A DNA stretch of 41,845 nucleotides from Rhodospirillales bacterium (GCA_015654615.1 JAATGN010000224.1:1-41845), one strand, 5' to 3'. Positions 32,595 through 41,129 are shown, counted from the stretch's first letter. Numbers and translations are program-made. Notes: generated by a model not told the origin, from the sequence alone.

Positions 32595-34182
32595 GGTGTT
32601 CGCCTTTCATAACGAGCCCGATCGGTTCCGGCTGGAACAGCGCGGCGTCCATCGTTTTCAGCCTGCCGCTCACTTTCAGGGGAAACGGGCATTGCCCCTG
32701 GATGTCGCGCTCGAGGTCGGCGCCGGGGGCGATTTCGACGACCTCTAGGCCGTCCGGGGTCAGCCGGAGCACGCAACGCTCGGTCACATAAAGGATGTCC
32801 TGGCCCAATTCGACGGCGCGGCGGCCCGAGAAGGTGACGTGATCGACCTCCTCGACCAATTTGCGCACTTTGCCCTCGCGCTCGATGGCGAGTTTGCCGT
32901 CACGGATCTCCAGTCCCGCCCCGGCGGTGAAATATCCGGAGAAGACGATCTTCCTCGCCCGGCTGGTGATGTCGATGAATCCGCCGCAGCCGGCGGTGAC
33001 ATGCGGGCGGGCGGCCAATTTCGACACATTGACCGAACCGGAGCGGTCGATCTGCAGGAAGGACATCAGCGACTGATCGAAGCCGCCGCCCTGGAAATAG
33101 GCGAACTGCTGCGGCGACTGCACCATCGCCTCGGCGTTCGATGAACAGCCGAACTGGAAATCCAGCAGCGGAACGCCGCCGACGGCGCCCTGCTCGATGA
33201 CCCAGGTCACCGCGCCGTGGCATCCCTCCTCGATGAGGATCCTGGGGACGTTCGCCGAGATGCCGAAGCCGATGTTCACCGCGTCGCCGCTGCGGAGCTC
33301 CTGCGCGACACGCCGGGCGATGACCTTGCCGACCCCCCAGGGGATGGTCTCGAAGCTGGCGAGAGGGCGGAAGATCTCGCCCGAAATGGCCGGTTCATAG
33401 ACCGTTTGCGAGGTCTGGGTCTGTTCGGGAGCGACGACGACATAGTCGACGAGCACGCCCGGAACATGGATCTGCTGCGGCTTGAAGAAGCCGGCCTGGG
33501 CTTGCCGCTTGACCTGCGCGATGACGATGCCGCCGTTGTTGTGCGCCGCCAGCGCCAGGTCGAAGGCGCCCAGATAGGCCCCCTCATGCTCGTAGGACAG
33601 ATTTCCCCGCTCGTCCGCCGTGGTCGCCCGGATGATCGCCACGTCGGGGACGATCGACGGGAAATAGAGATATTCCGCCCCTTCGAAGTCGATGCGCCTG
33701 ACCACCGGTTCGCCTTGGGCCTTGGCGTTCATCCCGCAGCCCTGCCGGCGGGGATCGGCGAAGGTGTCGAGACCGATCTCGGTGATCACGCCGGGGCGCT
33801 TGGCGGCGGCCTCGCGGTGCATGTCGAACAGGATGCCGGACGGAATATTGTAGGCCGGGATCTCGTTCTCGACGATCATCCGCCAGATGTTCGGCATCGC
33901 CAGCGAAGAGGCGCCGGACGGATAGGAGCCGGCCAGCACCTTGGCCAGCAGCCCCGGCAAGGCGAGATGCTCGATGCCTTTGACCCCATACATGTCGCCG
34001 GCGGCGATCGGATGCACCGAGGTGATGTCGCGCGGCGACCCTTGCGCTGCGAACCGCCGGCCGATCGCCGCGAGAACGGCGTCGGGACAGCCCAACGCAC
34101 TGGCCGACGATACGGTCACGACGCTTCGATCGCGGATCAGCGCGGCGGCTTCGTCGGCGGAAATGACCTTTGGAAACGACAT
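32587..34182 (-). CDS. Family I CoA-transferase (propionate CoA-transferase-like)
   Basis: A 531-residue enzyme with fused alpha and beta halves, as in propionate CoA-transferase/YdiF. The catalytic motif EXGXXGG is present as IEQGAVGGVP, with Glu near residue 329; QFGCSSNAEAMV and FQGGGFDQSLMSFLQIDRSGSVNVS match the family. It moves CoA from acetyl-CoA or another donor onto a carboxylic acid. An open frame extends to 34224, but the ATG at 34182 follows GGGGAG at the right distance. First gene of the LacI-type operon, overlapping the hydratase gene. Confidence 0.92.
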   Translation of the reverse strand: MSFPKVISADEAAALIRDRSVVTVSSASALGCPDAVLAAIGRRFAAQGSPRDITSVHPIAAGDMYGVKGIEHLALPGLLAKVLAGSYPSGASSLAMPNIWRMIVENEIPAYNIPSGILFDMHREAAAKRPGVITEIGLDTFADPRRQGCGMNAKAQGEPVVRRIDFEGAEYLYFPSIVPDVAIIRATTADERGNLSYEHEGAYLGAFDLALAAHNNGGIVIAQVKRQAQAGFFKPQQIHVPGVLVDYVVVAPEQTQTSQTVYEPAISGEIFRPLASFETIPWGVGKVIARRVAQELRSGDAVNIGFGISANVPRILIEEGCHGAVTWVIEQGAVGGVPLLDFQFGCSSNAEAMVQSPQQFAYFQGGGFDQSLMSFLQIDRSGSVNVSKLAARPHVTAGCGGFIDITSRARKIVFSGYFTAGAGLEIRDGKLAIEREGKVRKLVEEVDHVTFSGRRAVELGQDILYVTERCVLRLTPDGLEVVEIAPGADLERDIQGQCPFPLKVSGRLKTMDAALFQPEPIGLVMKGEHHG

Positions 34183-34206
34183 CAGCGACACTCCCCGGAG
34201 GAATTT

Positions 34207-34315
34207 TTGGAACGTTCCAATCATCCTCCAAAAAAAATAAGCTCACCCGCCAGCCGGGCCGGCATACCCCAACCATCGGGAACGCCATAATTGGAACGTT
34301 CCAACGCCATGACAA
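34207..34315 (-). promoter_or_regulatory. CoA-transferase promoter with two LacI-type operators
   Basis: Two identical 14-bp perfect palindromes TTGGAACGTTCCAA lie at 34207-34220 and 34291-34304, 84 bp apart (eight helical turns). Between them on the minus strand reads a promoter: -35 TTGTCA (34310-34315), 17-bp spacer, -10 AATTAT (34287-34292). The upstream palindrome thus fills the spacer, and the other lies 25 bp before the start codon. This is the geometry expected for a looping LacI-family repressor; the next gene upstream encodes one. Confidence 0.88.
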
Positions 34316-34374
34316 AATAAACCAGAGTTTTTAAAGGGGCAAGCCCGTTTTCCGAAAAAGCCGGCGCCCCGACC

Positions 34375-35421
34375 TCAGGCGGCGGAGGTGCCGCAGGAGG
34401 CGCGGATCACCAGATCGGCCGGACCCAATTGCGTTTCGGCGAGGATCGTGCCGCTGGCGATCTGGCGCATCAGCAGATGCGCCGCGCGCTCGCCCAGGCT
34501 TTGTCCCTCCACCGCCACGCTGGTCAGCGCCGGCACCATGTGGCGGGCGTCCTCGATGTCGTCGAAGCCGATCACCGCGAAGTCGCGGCCCGCCGTCCGG
34601 CCCAGCGCCGTGAGGGCGCGAATGACCCCGATCGCCACCACGTCGTTGAAGCACAGGGCGGCCGTCGGCGGATCGGCCAGGCCGAGCAGGCCCGGCACGG
34701 CGCTCGCTCCGCCGGCGCGGGTCGGCAGCACATCGGCGACCAGGGCCGGATCGAAGGGCAGTCCCGCCTCGCCCAGGGCATCGGCGTAACCGGACAGGCG
34801 CTCGTCGCGCACCACCATCGGCATGCCGCCGATGAAGGCCACCCGGCGATGCCCGAGTCCGATCAGATGCGCCGTCGCCTTGCGGGCCCCCAGCCGGTTT
34901 TCCGGCGCCACGATGGAGGCGCGCAGGCCGGGCAGCCGCCGCATGGCCAGCACCACTGGCACCCCTTCGGTCAAGGCGTTCAGTTCGGCCGCCGAGGATC
35001 CCAGCGCCGGACAGATCACCAGGCCCGCCGCGCCATGCTCGCGCATCGAGCGGATGACCTGGGTCTGGCGGGCGGAGTTCTCGCCGGTGTTGGCGATGAA
35101 GGTCACATAGGAGCCGCTTTGGCAGGCCCGCTCGATGCCGATGGCCAGTTCATGGAAGAACGGGTTCGAAAGATCGTTGATGACCATGCCGATGATCGAA
35201 GATTGCGCCCCGCGCAAAACGGCGGCGCCGCGATGATAGATATAGCCGAGGTCCGACATGGCGCGCGAAACGCGGTTCCGGGTTTCCTCGGCCACCAGCG
35301 GACTGCCGGTCAGCACCAGCGAAACCGTGGACTTGGAGACTCCGGCGTGACGGGCCACATCGACGATCGTCACCCGCCCCGGCCGCTTCGCGGCCGTCAT
35401 CGAGACATCGGCGTCGGACAT
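34375..35421 (-). CDS. LacI-family transcriptional regulator
   Basis: A 348-residue repressor. The N-terminal HTH and hinge (VTIVDVARHAGVSKSTVSLVLTGSPLVAEETRNRVSRAMSDLGY) are followed by a periplasmic-binding-protein-like effector domain (IGMVINDLSNPFFHELAIGIE, VIGFDDIEDARHMVPALTSV). GGGAG precedes the ATG at 35421. It points the same way as the CoA-transferase operon but is separated from it by that operon's own promoter and two operators. A near match to the operator (35520-35533) lies 99 bp upstream of its start, suggesting autoregulation. Confidence 0.92.
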   Translation of the reverse strand: MSDADVSMTAAKRPGRVTIVDVARHAGVSKSTVSLVLTGSPLVAEETRNRVSRAMSDLGYIYHRGAAVLRGAQSSIIGMVINDLSNPFFHELAIGIERACQSGSYVTFIANTGENSARQTQVIRSMREHGAAGLVICPALGSSAAELNALTEGVPVVLAMRRLPGLRASIVAPENRLGARKATAHLIGLGHRRVAFIGGMPMVVRDERLSGYADALGEAGLPFDPALVADVLPTRAGGASAVPGLLGLADPPTAALCFNDVVAIGVIRALTALGRTAGRDFAVIGFDDIEDARHMVPALTSVAVEGQSLGERAAHLLMRQIASGTILAETQLGPADLVIRASCGTSAA

Positions 35422-35519
35422 TTCTCTCCCATCGGATTTGGACGGAACCGCTCAAGGCTGTTTTCTGCTTCCCTTTTTTCATATGCGCAAGGCAATTGCC
35501 ACCCCCGGCGGCGGATTTT

Positions 35520-35533
35520 TTGGAACGTGACAA
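35520..35533. promoter_or_regulatory. Third LacI-type operator (12 of 14 match)
   Basis: TTGGAACGTGACAA differs from the perfect operator at two positions. It lies in the divergent region between the LacI gene and the Old Yellow Enzyme promoter, 26 bp upstream of the latter's -35 box, so it could link both transcription units to LacI control. Confidence 0.6.
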
Positions 35534-35558
35534 AAAACCCTATTCCGGTCTCGCCGGA

Positions 35559-35611
35559 TTGACGCTTCCGCGCTCCGCTGGTACATTCAGTTAACTAACT
35601 AGTTATACATG
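35559..35611 (+). promoter_or_regulatory. Promoter P2 with 21-bp TetR-type operator
   Basis: -35 TTGACG (35559-35564), 17-bp spacer, -10 TACATT (35582-35587), then after three bases the 21-bp element at 35591-35611, identical to the one at promoter P1 and in the same orientation relative to transcription. The predicted start (about 35594) lies inside it. The design is the same as P1, so both promoters should answer to one repressor. Confidence 0.86.
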
Positions 35612-35642
35612 GCGGTGAAACGCCCTTCGTGCGGAGGAAATT

Positions 35643-37124
35643 TTGAAATTCGGCGAATATCCCAAAGTCTCGTCATTCGGCGGCGTCGCGTCGTTCCGGA
35701 CCTATGCCAAGTCGCTCGGGCTCGATTTCCCCTGCGACGAACACGTCGAAACGGGGGAAAAGGCCCCGCTTGCCCGGCCGCTGAGCGTGGCGGGGCATGT
35801 GCTGTCCAACCGGTTTTCCATCCTGCCGATGGAAGGCTGGGACGGCACCGCGGACGGCCGTCCGACCGACAACACCCGCCGTCGATGGCAGAATTTCGGC
35901 CGTAGCGGCGCCAAACTCATCTGGGGCGGCGAAGCCGTCGCCGTCCGCCACGACGGTCGCGCCAATCCGCGCCAGCTCTGCCTGACGGCGGAGTCGCAGG
36001 CCGACATCGCCGGCCTGCGCGACCTGCTGGTCGCCGCGCATCGCGATCCCGCCAGCCGGAACGATGCGGGCGATCTCTTCATCGGCCTGCAGCTGACCCA
36101 TTCGGGCCGCTTCTGTCGTCCGAACCCCGGCGGCCGGCTGGAGCCGCGGATTTTGTACCATCATCCCATCCTCGACAAAAAATTCGGCATCGCGCCCGAC
36201 TATCCGGTCATGACCGACGACGAGATTTCCCGTCTGATCGAGGATTATGTCGCGGCGGCCAAACGGGCCCGCGATTGCGGCTTCGATTTCATCGATCTCA
36301 AGCATTGCCATGGCTATCTGGGACATGAGTTCCTGAGCGCGACGCAGCGGCCGGGACGCTATGGCGGCAGCCTGGAAAACCGCACGCGGTTCCTGCGCGA
36401 GATCGTCGCCGGCGTCCGCGCCGAAGCGCCCGGCCTGCAGATCGGCGTGCGCGTCAGCGCCGTCGACCTGGTGCCTTTCAAGCCGGACCCCGAACAGTCG
36501 GCCGGCCCCATCCTGGGCCCGGGCGTGCCGGAACCCTTCGGCGATTGCCTGCCCTACACATGCGGCTTCGGCACCAAAGCCGAGGATCCGACCGAGGTCG
36601 ACCTGTCGGAAACCTATGCTTTCTGCCGCACTTTGCAGGATCTCGGCATCAATCTGCTGAATATCAGCGGGGGTAGCCCCTACTACAACCCGCATGTGAC
36701 CCGTCCGGCCCTCTATCCGCCGTCGGACGGATATCTGCCGCCCGAAGATCCCCTCGTCGGCGTCATGCGGCTGCTCGGCGTCACGCGGGACATCAAGAAG
36801 CACTTCCCCGAGATGATCTGCGTCGGCAGCGGCTACACCTATCTGCAGGAATATCTCCCGAACGTCGCCCAGGCGGCCGTGCGGGACGGCTGGGTCGATT
36901 TCGTCGGCCTCGGCCGCATGGTCCTGTCCTATCCGGAGCTGCCGCGCGACGTCCTGACGGACGGCGTCATGAAGAAAAAGCGGCTGTGCCGCACCTTCAG
37001 CGACTGCACCACGGCACCGCGCAACGGAATGGTCTCCGGCTGCTATCCTCTCGACGTCGTCTACAAGAGCTCGCCGGAAGCCAAGGCGGTCGCCGCCGTC
37101 AAGAAGGCCGCCAAAATTGCATGA
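35643..37124 (+). CDS. Old Yellow Enzyme-family NADH:flavin oxidoreductase
   Basis: A 493-residue FMN-type TIM-barrel protein. [11 protein letters not shown] and [37 protein letters not shown] are the substrate/FMN-binding signatures of OYE and dienoyl-CoA reductases; [15 protein letters not shown] C-terminal phosphate loop [17 protein letters not shown] is present. After it comes CRTFSDC...GC: two cysteines eleven residues apart as in the 4Fe-4S site of 2,4-dienoyl-CoA reductase, but another expected Cys is missing. It has no C-terminal nucleotide-binding domains. The start is TTG at 35643 with GGAGG six bases upstream. A ferredoxin follows 55 bp downstream. Confidence 0.88.
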   Translation: MKFGEYPKVSSFGGVASFRTYAKSLGLDFPCDEHVETGEKAPLARPLSVAGHVLSNRFSILPMEGWDGTADGRPTDNTRRRWQNFGRSGAKLIWGGEAVAVRHDGRANPRQLCLTAESQADIAGLRDLLVAAHRDPASRNDAGDLFIGLQLTHSGRFCRPNPGGRLEPRILYHHPILDKKFGIAPDYPVMTDDEISRLIEDYVAAAKRARDCGFDFIDLKHCHGYLGHEFLSATQRPGRYGGSLENRTRFLREIVAGVRAEAPGLQIGVRVSAVDLVPFKPDPEQSAGPILGPGVPEPFGDCLPYTCGFGTKAEDPTEVDLSETYAFCRTLQDLGINLLNISGGSPYYNPHVTRPALYPPSDGYLPPEDPLVGVMRLLGVTRDIKKHFPEMICVGSGYTYLQEYLPNVAQAAVRDGWVDFVGLGRMVLSYPELPRDVLTDGVMKKKRLCRTFSDCTTAPRNGMVSGCYPLDVVYKSSPEAKAVAAVKKAAKIA

Positions 37125-37179
37125 GCGGCGAGACATCGCGAGGACGAGCGCGGATGCGTTTCGCATTAAGGAGTGAATG

Positions 37180-37515
37180 ATGGCCTATGTCGTGACCGAG
37201 TCTTGTATCCGTTGCAAATACATGGATTGCGTCGAGGTCTGTCCGGTCGATTGCTTCTACGAGGGCGCCAACATGCTGGTCATTTCCCCCGATGAATGCA
37301 TCGAATGCGGGGTCTGCCAACCCGAATGCCCCGCCGAGGCCATCATCGCCGAAAGCGACCCCGGCGCCGAACAGTGGCGGACTCTGAACGCCACCTATGC
37401 GGCCCAGTGGCCCAACATCACGAGGAAGGGAACGCCGCCGACCGATGCGGATGCCTGGAAAAACGCTCCGGACAAATTCGCCGCATTCGACCCCACCGCG
37501 GCGCCCAGGCCGTAA
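37180..37515 (+). CDS. fdxA: Ferredoxin, 7Fe-8S (FdxA) type
   Basis: A 111-residue ferredoxin. The first cluster motif [21 protein letters not shown] has the long C-x6-C spacing of a 3Fe-4S site, and [16 protein letters not shown] is a 4Fe-4S motif; the C-terminal extension ([18 protein letters not shown]) is typical of FdxA of proteobacteria. Of two adjacent ATGs, the one at 37180 has the better spacing to AAGGAG (37168-37173). Cotranscribed with the OYE homologue, for which it is a likely electron partner (inference). An intrinsic terminator follows. Confidence 0.92.
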   Translation: MAYVVTESCIRCKYMDCVEVCPVDCFYEGANMLVISPDECIECGVCQPECPAEAIIAESDPGAEQWRTLNATYAAQWPNITRKGTPPTDADAWKNAPDKFAAFDPTAAPRP

Positions 37516-37569
37516 CAGGCCGCCCGCGTCCGCGGCGGCAAGCGTTTCCCGTCGACCGATCCGCAAAGC

Positions 37570-37609
37570 AGCACGTCCCGATTTCCATTCGAACCGGGAC
37601 GTGCTTTTG
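37570..37609 (+). terminator. Intrinsic terminator after the OYE-ferredoxin operon
   Basis: AGCACGTCCCG (37570-37580), a 14-base loop, CGGGACGTGCT (37595-37605), then TTTTGT. An 11-bp perfect stem, 55 bp after the ferredoxin stop and before the next gene. Confidence 0.82.
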
Positions 37610-37663
37610 TGCGCATGGGACTTGGGATGATCCTCCCCCATCCTCCCGGAGGAGCAGCGCCGC

Positions 37664-38854
37664 ATGTCGAGCCTTCACGTCGCCTCCAACCCGCCGCCCG
37701 CCGCCTCCCCCAGGCCGGACCGGGTGCTGTTCGTCCTTTGCGCGGCGGTTTTCCTGTCCTATCTCACCATCAGCCTGCCGCTGCCGGTCATCCCGATCCA
37801 TGTCCGCAACGCTCTCGGCTTCGGCGATTTTCTCGTCGGCCTGACCATCGGCATCCAGTTCCTGGCGACGGTCCTCACCCGCGGCTATGCCGGCCGGCTG
37901 GCCGATCAAAGCGGGGCGAAGCGTTCGATGCTGCAGGGGATCGGCTCCTGCATCGCCGCCGGCGCCACCTATCTGCTGGCCGCCCTGCTGCCGGTTTCCC
38001 CGGCGGCGGGATTGGCCATCCTGATCGCCGGGCGGCTGATCCTCGGCTTCGGGGAAAGCCAATTGATGGTGGGAATGCTGGCCTGGGGAATCGGCACCCT
38101 CGGCCAGGCGCGGGCCGGCAAGGTGCTGGCCTGGACCGGCATGGCGATGTATGCGTCGCTGGCCGTCGGCGCCCCCGTCGGCCTCGGCCTCTATCACGCC
38201 TTCGGCTTCGTCGCGGTCGGCGGCGCCACCGTCCTGCTGCCGGTGATCGCCCTGCTGCTGGCGTCCGGAGTGGCCGCCGTGGCGCCGCACGGCGGCGCGC
38301 GGCAGCCCTTTCAGCACATCCTCGGCCAGATCTGGCGCCCGGGCCTCGGCGTCGCCCTGCAAGGCGTCGGCTTCGCCGCCATCGGCGCTTTCGTCTCCCT
38401 CGACTTCACCGCCCACGGCTGGAGCAGCGCCGGCCTGGCGCTCAGCTGTTTCGGCGCCGCCTTCGTCGGCATGCGCCTGCTTTGCAGCCACCTGCCCGAT
38501 CGTCTCGGCGGCGGACTGGTCGCCTTGGTCTCGCTGGGCATCGAGGCGGTCGGCCAGTTGCTGCTGGGCAGCGCCCCGACCCCCGGCGTCGCCCTGCTCG
38601 GCGCCGCCGTCACCGGCCTGGGCTGCTCGATGGTCTTCCCGTCGCTCGGCATCGAAATCGTCAAAAAAGTGCCGCCGCAAAGCCGCGCCACGGCGCTCGG
38701 CGGCTTTTCGGCCTTCCAGGACATCGCCTATGCGGTGACCGGACCGGTGAGCGGATTGGTCGCCGGTTCGTTCGGCTATCCCTCGGTGTTCATCGTCGGC
38801 GCGCTCGCCGCCCTGCTCGGCATGGCGACGATTTTCCCCATGCGGCGGCGGTGA
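37664..38854 (+). CDS. MFS transporter (YhhS-like)
   Basis: A 396-residue inner-membrane carrier with about 12 hydrophobic segments and a roughly 18-residue cytoplasmic lead. IGIQFLATVLTRGYAGRLADQSGAKRSM carries the MFS loop 2-3 motif, and LILGFGESQLMVGMLAWGIG resembles the YhhS/YfcJ group of putative drug or sugar exporters. GGAGGAGC precedes the ATG. A terminator separates it from the ferredoxin gene, so membership of the catabolic locus is uncertain; it could export a toxic intermediate or be unrelated. Confidence 0.88.
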   Translation: MSSLHVASNPPPAASPRPDRVLFVLCAAVFLSYLTISLPLPVIPIHVRNALGFGDFLVGLTIGIQFLATVLTRGYAGRLADQSGAKRSMLQGIGSCIAAGATYLLAALLPVSPAAGLAILIAGRLILGFGESQLMVGMLAWGIGTLGQARAGKVLAWTGMAMYASLAVGAPVGLGLYHAFGFVAVGGATVLLPVIALLLASGVAAVAPHGGARQPFQHILGQIWRPGLGVALQGVGFAAIGAFVSLDFTAHGWSSAGLALSCFGAAFVGMRLLCSHLPDRLGGGLVALVSLGIEAVGQLLLGSAPTPGVALLGAAVTGLGCSMVFPSLGIEIVKKVPPQSRATALGGFSAFQDIAYAVTGPVSGLVAGSFGYPSVFIVGALAALLGMATIFPMRRR

Positions 38855-39259
38855 ACCGGCGGAACGACCGTCCGGGCCCTATTGAATTTTACTGAAAAAT
38901 GCTTTGCGAGGAGGGCTGGGCGAAGAGGGCTCGCGCTTCGGGACGGCGACGGATTTCAGGGAACACGGACAGCCACGGACACACACACGGATTGGATGTC
39001 GAGTGGCGTGACCCCATTCCTCTCATGGCAAGGGGGGCAAAAGACGCGGTAAATGTCCAGATATCTTAAGCATACTTAAATAAGCATCTAAAATTATTTT
39101 TATATTTCCGCCTATACTTTGGTGAATAACGACAATTTTATCATATTCGTCCTTATCCGTGTACATCCGTGGTTGTCCGTGTTCGTCCGTGTTGTCCAAA
39201 TACCTTGCTCGCTCTCCAGGCCATCGGCAGCCCAAGGGCGGCGGAAAGAGAGGACGGGC
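38855..39259. repeat. 405-bp intergenic region with inverted CACGGAC-type repeats
   Basis: Left arm about 38960-38993 (ACACGGACAGCCACGGACAC, then ACACACGGAT) and right arm about 39152-39200 (ATCCGTGTACATCCGTGGTT, then GTCCGTGTTCGTCCGTGTT) are imperfect reverse complements. The spacer of about 160 bp is markedly AT-rich (39050-39145), unlike the genome. The layout resembles a small non-autonomous palindromic element. No gene was found inside. Confidence 0.65.
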
Positions 39260-39754
39260 TCAGATCGTCGAGGCCGTGCCGACGGGAGCGGCGGCGGTGA
39301 TGTTGCTGCGGAACGACAGGGGATCGGCGATGTGGACGAAGGGTTCCCAGCTGCTGCCGACGCCGCGCACCAGAACGGTGCCGTAACCGAAGATTCGCCC
39401 CGGCAGCGATTGCACGACGTCGACGCTCTCCACCTTTTCCCGGTTCATCTCCTGCGTGCTGCGACTGAGGATCCCGGTCTTATGGATGACGCGGCGGTTG
39501 GTGACGGCCAGTTCCGTCGACCAGCGGCGGATCCAGGCGATGAAAAGGCACCACAAGCCGATCAAGCCCAGCAAGGCCGCGGCGATCTGGACATAGAAGC
39601 GGATATCGGCATCGGTCGTCGCGAAAACACTCGCCGCGACCACGGCCAGGGCGACGATGACGATGACGATCGCTCGCAGATAGATGAACCAGTGGAGCCG
39701 CGTCCGTGCCAGCACGACCTCGCCCGGCTGAAGAAGTTTATCGACATAGCTCAT
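39260..39754 (-). CDS. Bacterial PH-domain membrane protein (YdbS/DUF304-like)
   Basis: A 164-residue inner-membrane protein. Two hydrophobic segments (YLRAIVIVIVALAVVAASVF and IAAALLGLIGLWCLFIAWI, about residues 25-75) are followed by a bPH2-type domain with the hallmark TELAVTNRRVIHKTGILSRSTQEMNREKVESVDVVQSLPGRIFGYGTV. Such proteins are membrane-associated and of unclear function. Possibly cotranscribed with the DUF3108 gene 106 bp upstream. Confidence 0.9.
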   Translation of the reverse strand: MSYVDKLLQPGEVVLARTRLHWFIYLRAIVIVIVALAVVAASVFATTDADIRFYVQIAAALLGLIGLWCLFIAWIRRWSTELAVTNRRVIHKTGILSRSTQEMNREKVESVDVVQSLPGRIFGYGTVLVRGVGSSWEPFVHIADPLSFRSNITAAAPVGTASTI

Positions 39755-39860
39755 GGCAGGCCTCGGATGGCTGGTCGCCGACGGGACTCAACGATTACGC
39801 CTCATCCGGACGGCTGGGCATCCTCGGATTCTACGCAGGGCGAAACGTCCGGACGGCCCC

Positions 39861-40682
39861 TTACGACGGCGGGCAGGCCAGGCTGCCGCGGCATATGGCA
39901 TGCAGGCCGATGACCGTTTCGGCGGCGAAGGTGGTCGAAGCGATTTTGACCGGCAGGCCGATATCGCGCCCGACATAGATGTCGAAGCCGGCATTTTCCC
40001 AAAAATCCATGCCGCGCGGCCGAAAGCCGTACATCGGCTTCATCACGGCGCGCAAATCCAGCGTATCGTAGGTTTTCCCGTTGATCTCGTGGTGACCCGG
40101 GCCGACCGCATCCACCACCAGATCGTAACGCCGCCGTCCGTCGAAGACCGACAGAACGAAGCGGTCCTCGCCGGCCTTGCCGCGCCGTCCGATCTCGAAC
40201 AGCGCCGTCACCGGATCGAGCACATGGTGGCGCGCCTGGTCGGGCACCGGCGGATCCTGGTCGTCGGGATCCGGCGGGGCCGCCGAGGGATCGTTTCGCC
40301 ACTCTTCGTCCAGCACCTTTTCGGCCAATTCGCCCTGATCGACGAAACGCATGTCAACGCGCCGGGTCTTGTCTTTCGAACTGGAGGTCTGTGTGAAGCT
40401 GTCGGGACGAAACCCATTTTCCGTCACCGTTCCCCAACTGTCGGAATCGACCATCAGCCGGGTCATCCAGTGAGTCATGCCGCGGGTGTGGATGGACAGA
40501 TGGCCATGATAACGGCCGTCCTTCTGTTCGGCGACGAAAGCGATCTCGGCGGCGTCGAGGCCGCCCCAATAGGCCTGGAAGCTCATGCTTTCGGGATCGG
40601 CCGCCCGCGCCGCGCCGCACGCCCCGAACCATGTCAGCATTGAAAGCAGCGCCGCGGAACGGCGCAGATCCACTTGCATCAT
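39861..40682 (-). CDS. DUF3108-type periplasmic protein
   Basis: A 273-residue exported protein: signal peptide LSMLTWFGACGAARA, cleavage before ADPES. The mature part has the DUF3108 pattern of antiparallel strands: FQAYWGGLDAAEIAFVAEQKDGRYHGHLSIHT, TVTENGFRPDSFTQTS, HHVLDPVTALFEIGR, FVLSVFDGRRRYDLVV and the closing GLPVKIASTTFAAETVI. The function of the family is unknown. Two ATGs are adjacent (40682, 40679). It sits between a small unknown gene and the PH-domain gene on the same strand. Confidence 0.82.
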   Translation of the reverse strand: MMQVDLRRSAALLSMLTWFGACGAARAADPESMSFQAYWGGLDAAEIAFVAEQKDGRYHGHLSIHTRGMTHWMTRLMVDSDSWGTVTENGFRPDSFTQTSSSKDKTRRVDMRFVDQGELAEKVLDEEWRNDPSAAPPDPDDQDPPVPDQARHHVLDPVTALFEIGRRGKAGEDRFVLSVFDGRRRYDLVVDAVGPGHHEINGKTYDTLDLRAVMKPMYGFRPRGMDFWENAGFDIYVGRDIGLPVKIASTTFAAETVIGLHAICRGSLACPPS

Positions 40683-40756
40683 AGGGCACCAGATGGTGAT
40701 TTCAGGCGCAGTCCGCCAGTCCGGGCCTCACCCGTCGGATCTCAACACCGGAAGCG

Positions 40757-41080
40757 TCACTTTGGTTGCGGCATATCGTCGGTCCCCATCGCGGCGGACC
40801 GGCGGGTCGTCTCGGTCCGCCGCCGGTCGGGAACCGTCGAACCGCCGATCGCCCGCGCCGCGCGCTCCGATTCATATTCCTGACGGCCCAATCCGTCGTC
40901 CCAGACGAAAAATCGGCTGTATCCGTCCCCCCAGACGCCGTCCCGCTTCAAAGTCCGCACGACCAGCCCGACCATGCGATCCCGGCTGCAATAGACATGA
41001 AAGGCGTCGTTCTTGCTCACCACGCCATATTCGAAGGTGTAGTAATGCAGCATTTGCGCCTCCGGCCGCCGGACCGACAT
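40757..41080 (-). CDS. Small conserved-looking protein of unknown function
   Basis: A 107-residue soluble protein, or 98 residues from the internal ATG at 41053 (MLHYYTFEYGVVSKNDAFHVYC), which looks like the better N-terminus. It is rich in aromatic residues (YSRFFVWDDGLGRQEYE), with a basic, probably disordered C-terminal tail. Not recognised. A minus-strand promoter is readable upstream: -35 TTGACG (41172-41177), 16-bp spacer, -10 TACACT (41150-41155). The leader contains a 9-bp stem (41103-41129). Confidence 0.6.
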   Translation of the reverse strand: MSVRRPEAQMLHYYTFEYGVVSKNDAFHVYCSRDRMVGLVVRTLKRDGVWGDGYSRFFVWDDGLGRQEYESERAARAIGGSTVPDRRRTETTRRSAAMGTDDMPQPK

Positions 41081-41102
41081 TGATGATACCCGACTGCGAA
41101 CA

Positions 41103-41129
41103 GCCGCTGCGACGCGACGACGCAGCGGC
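41103..41129. promoter_or_regulatory. Leader hairpin of the small minus-strand gene
   Basis: GCCGCTGCG and CGCAGCGGC form a perfect 9-bp stem around a 9-base loop, between the predicted promoter and the start codon of the gene at 40757-41080. It has no T run. It may be a leader structure or chance in GC-rich DNA. Confidence 0.4.

Noticed and set aside
38955..39200. CACGGAC repeats as a CRISPR array
   Set aside because: Short degenerate units in two inverted blocks with no uniform spacers.
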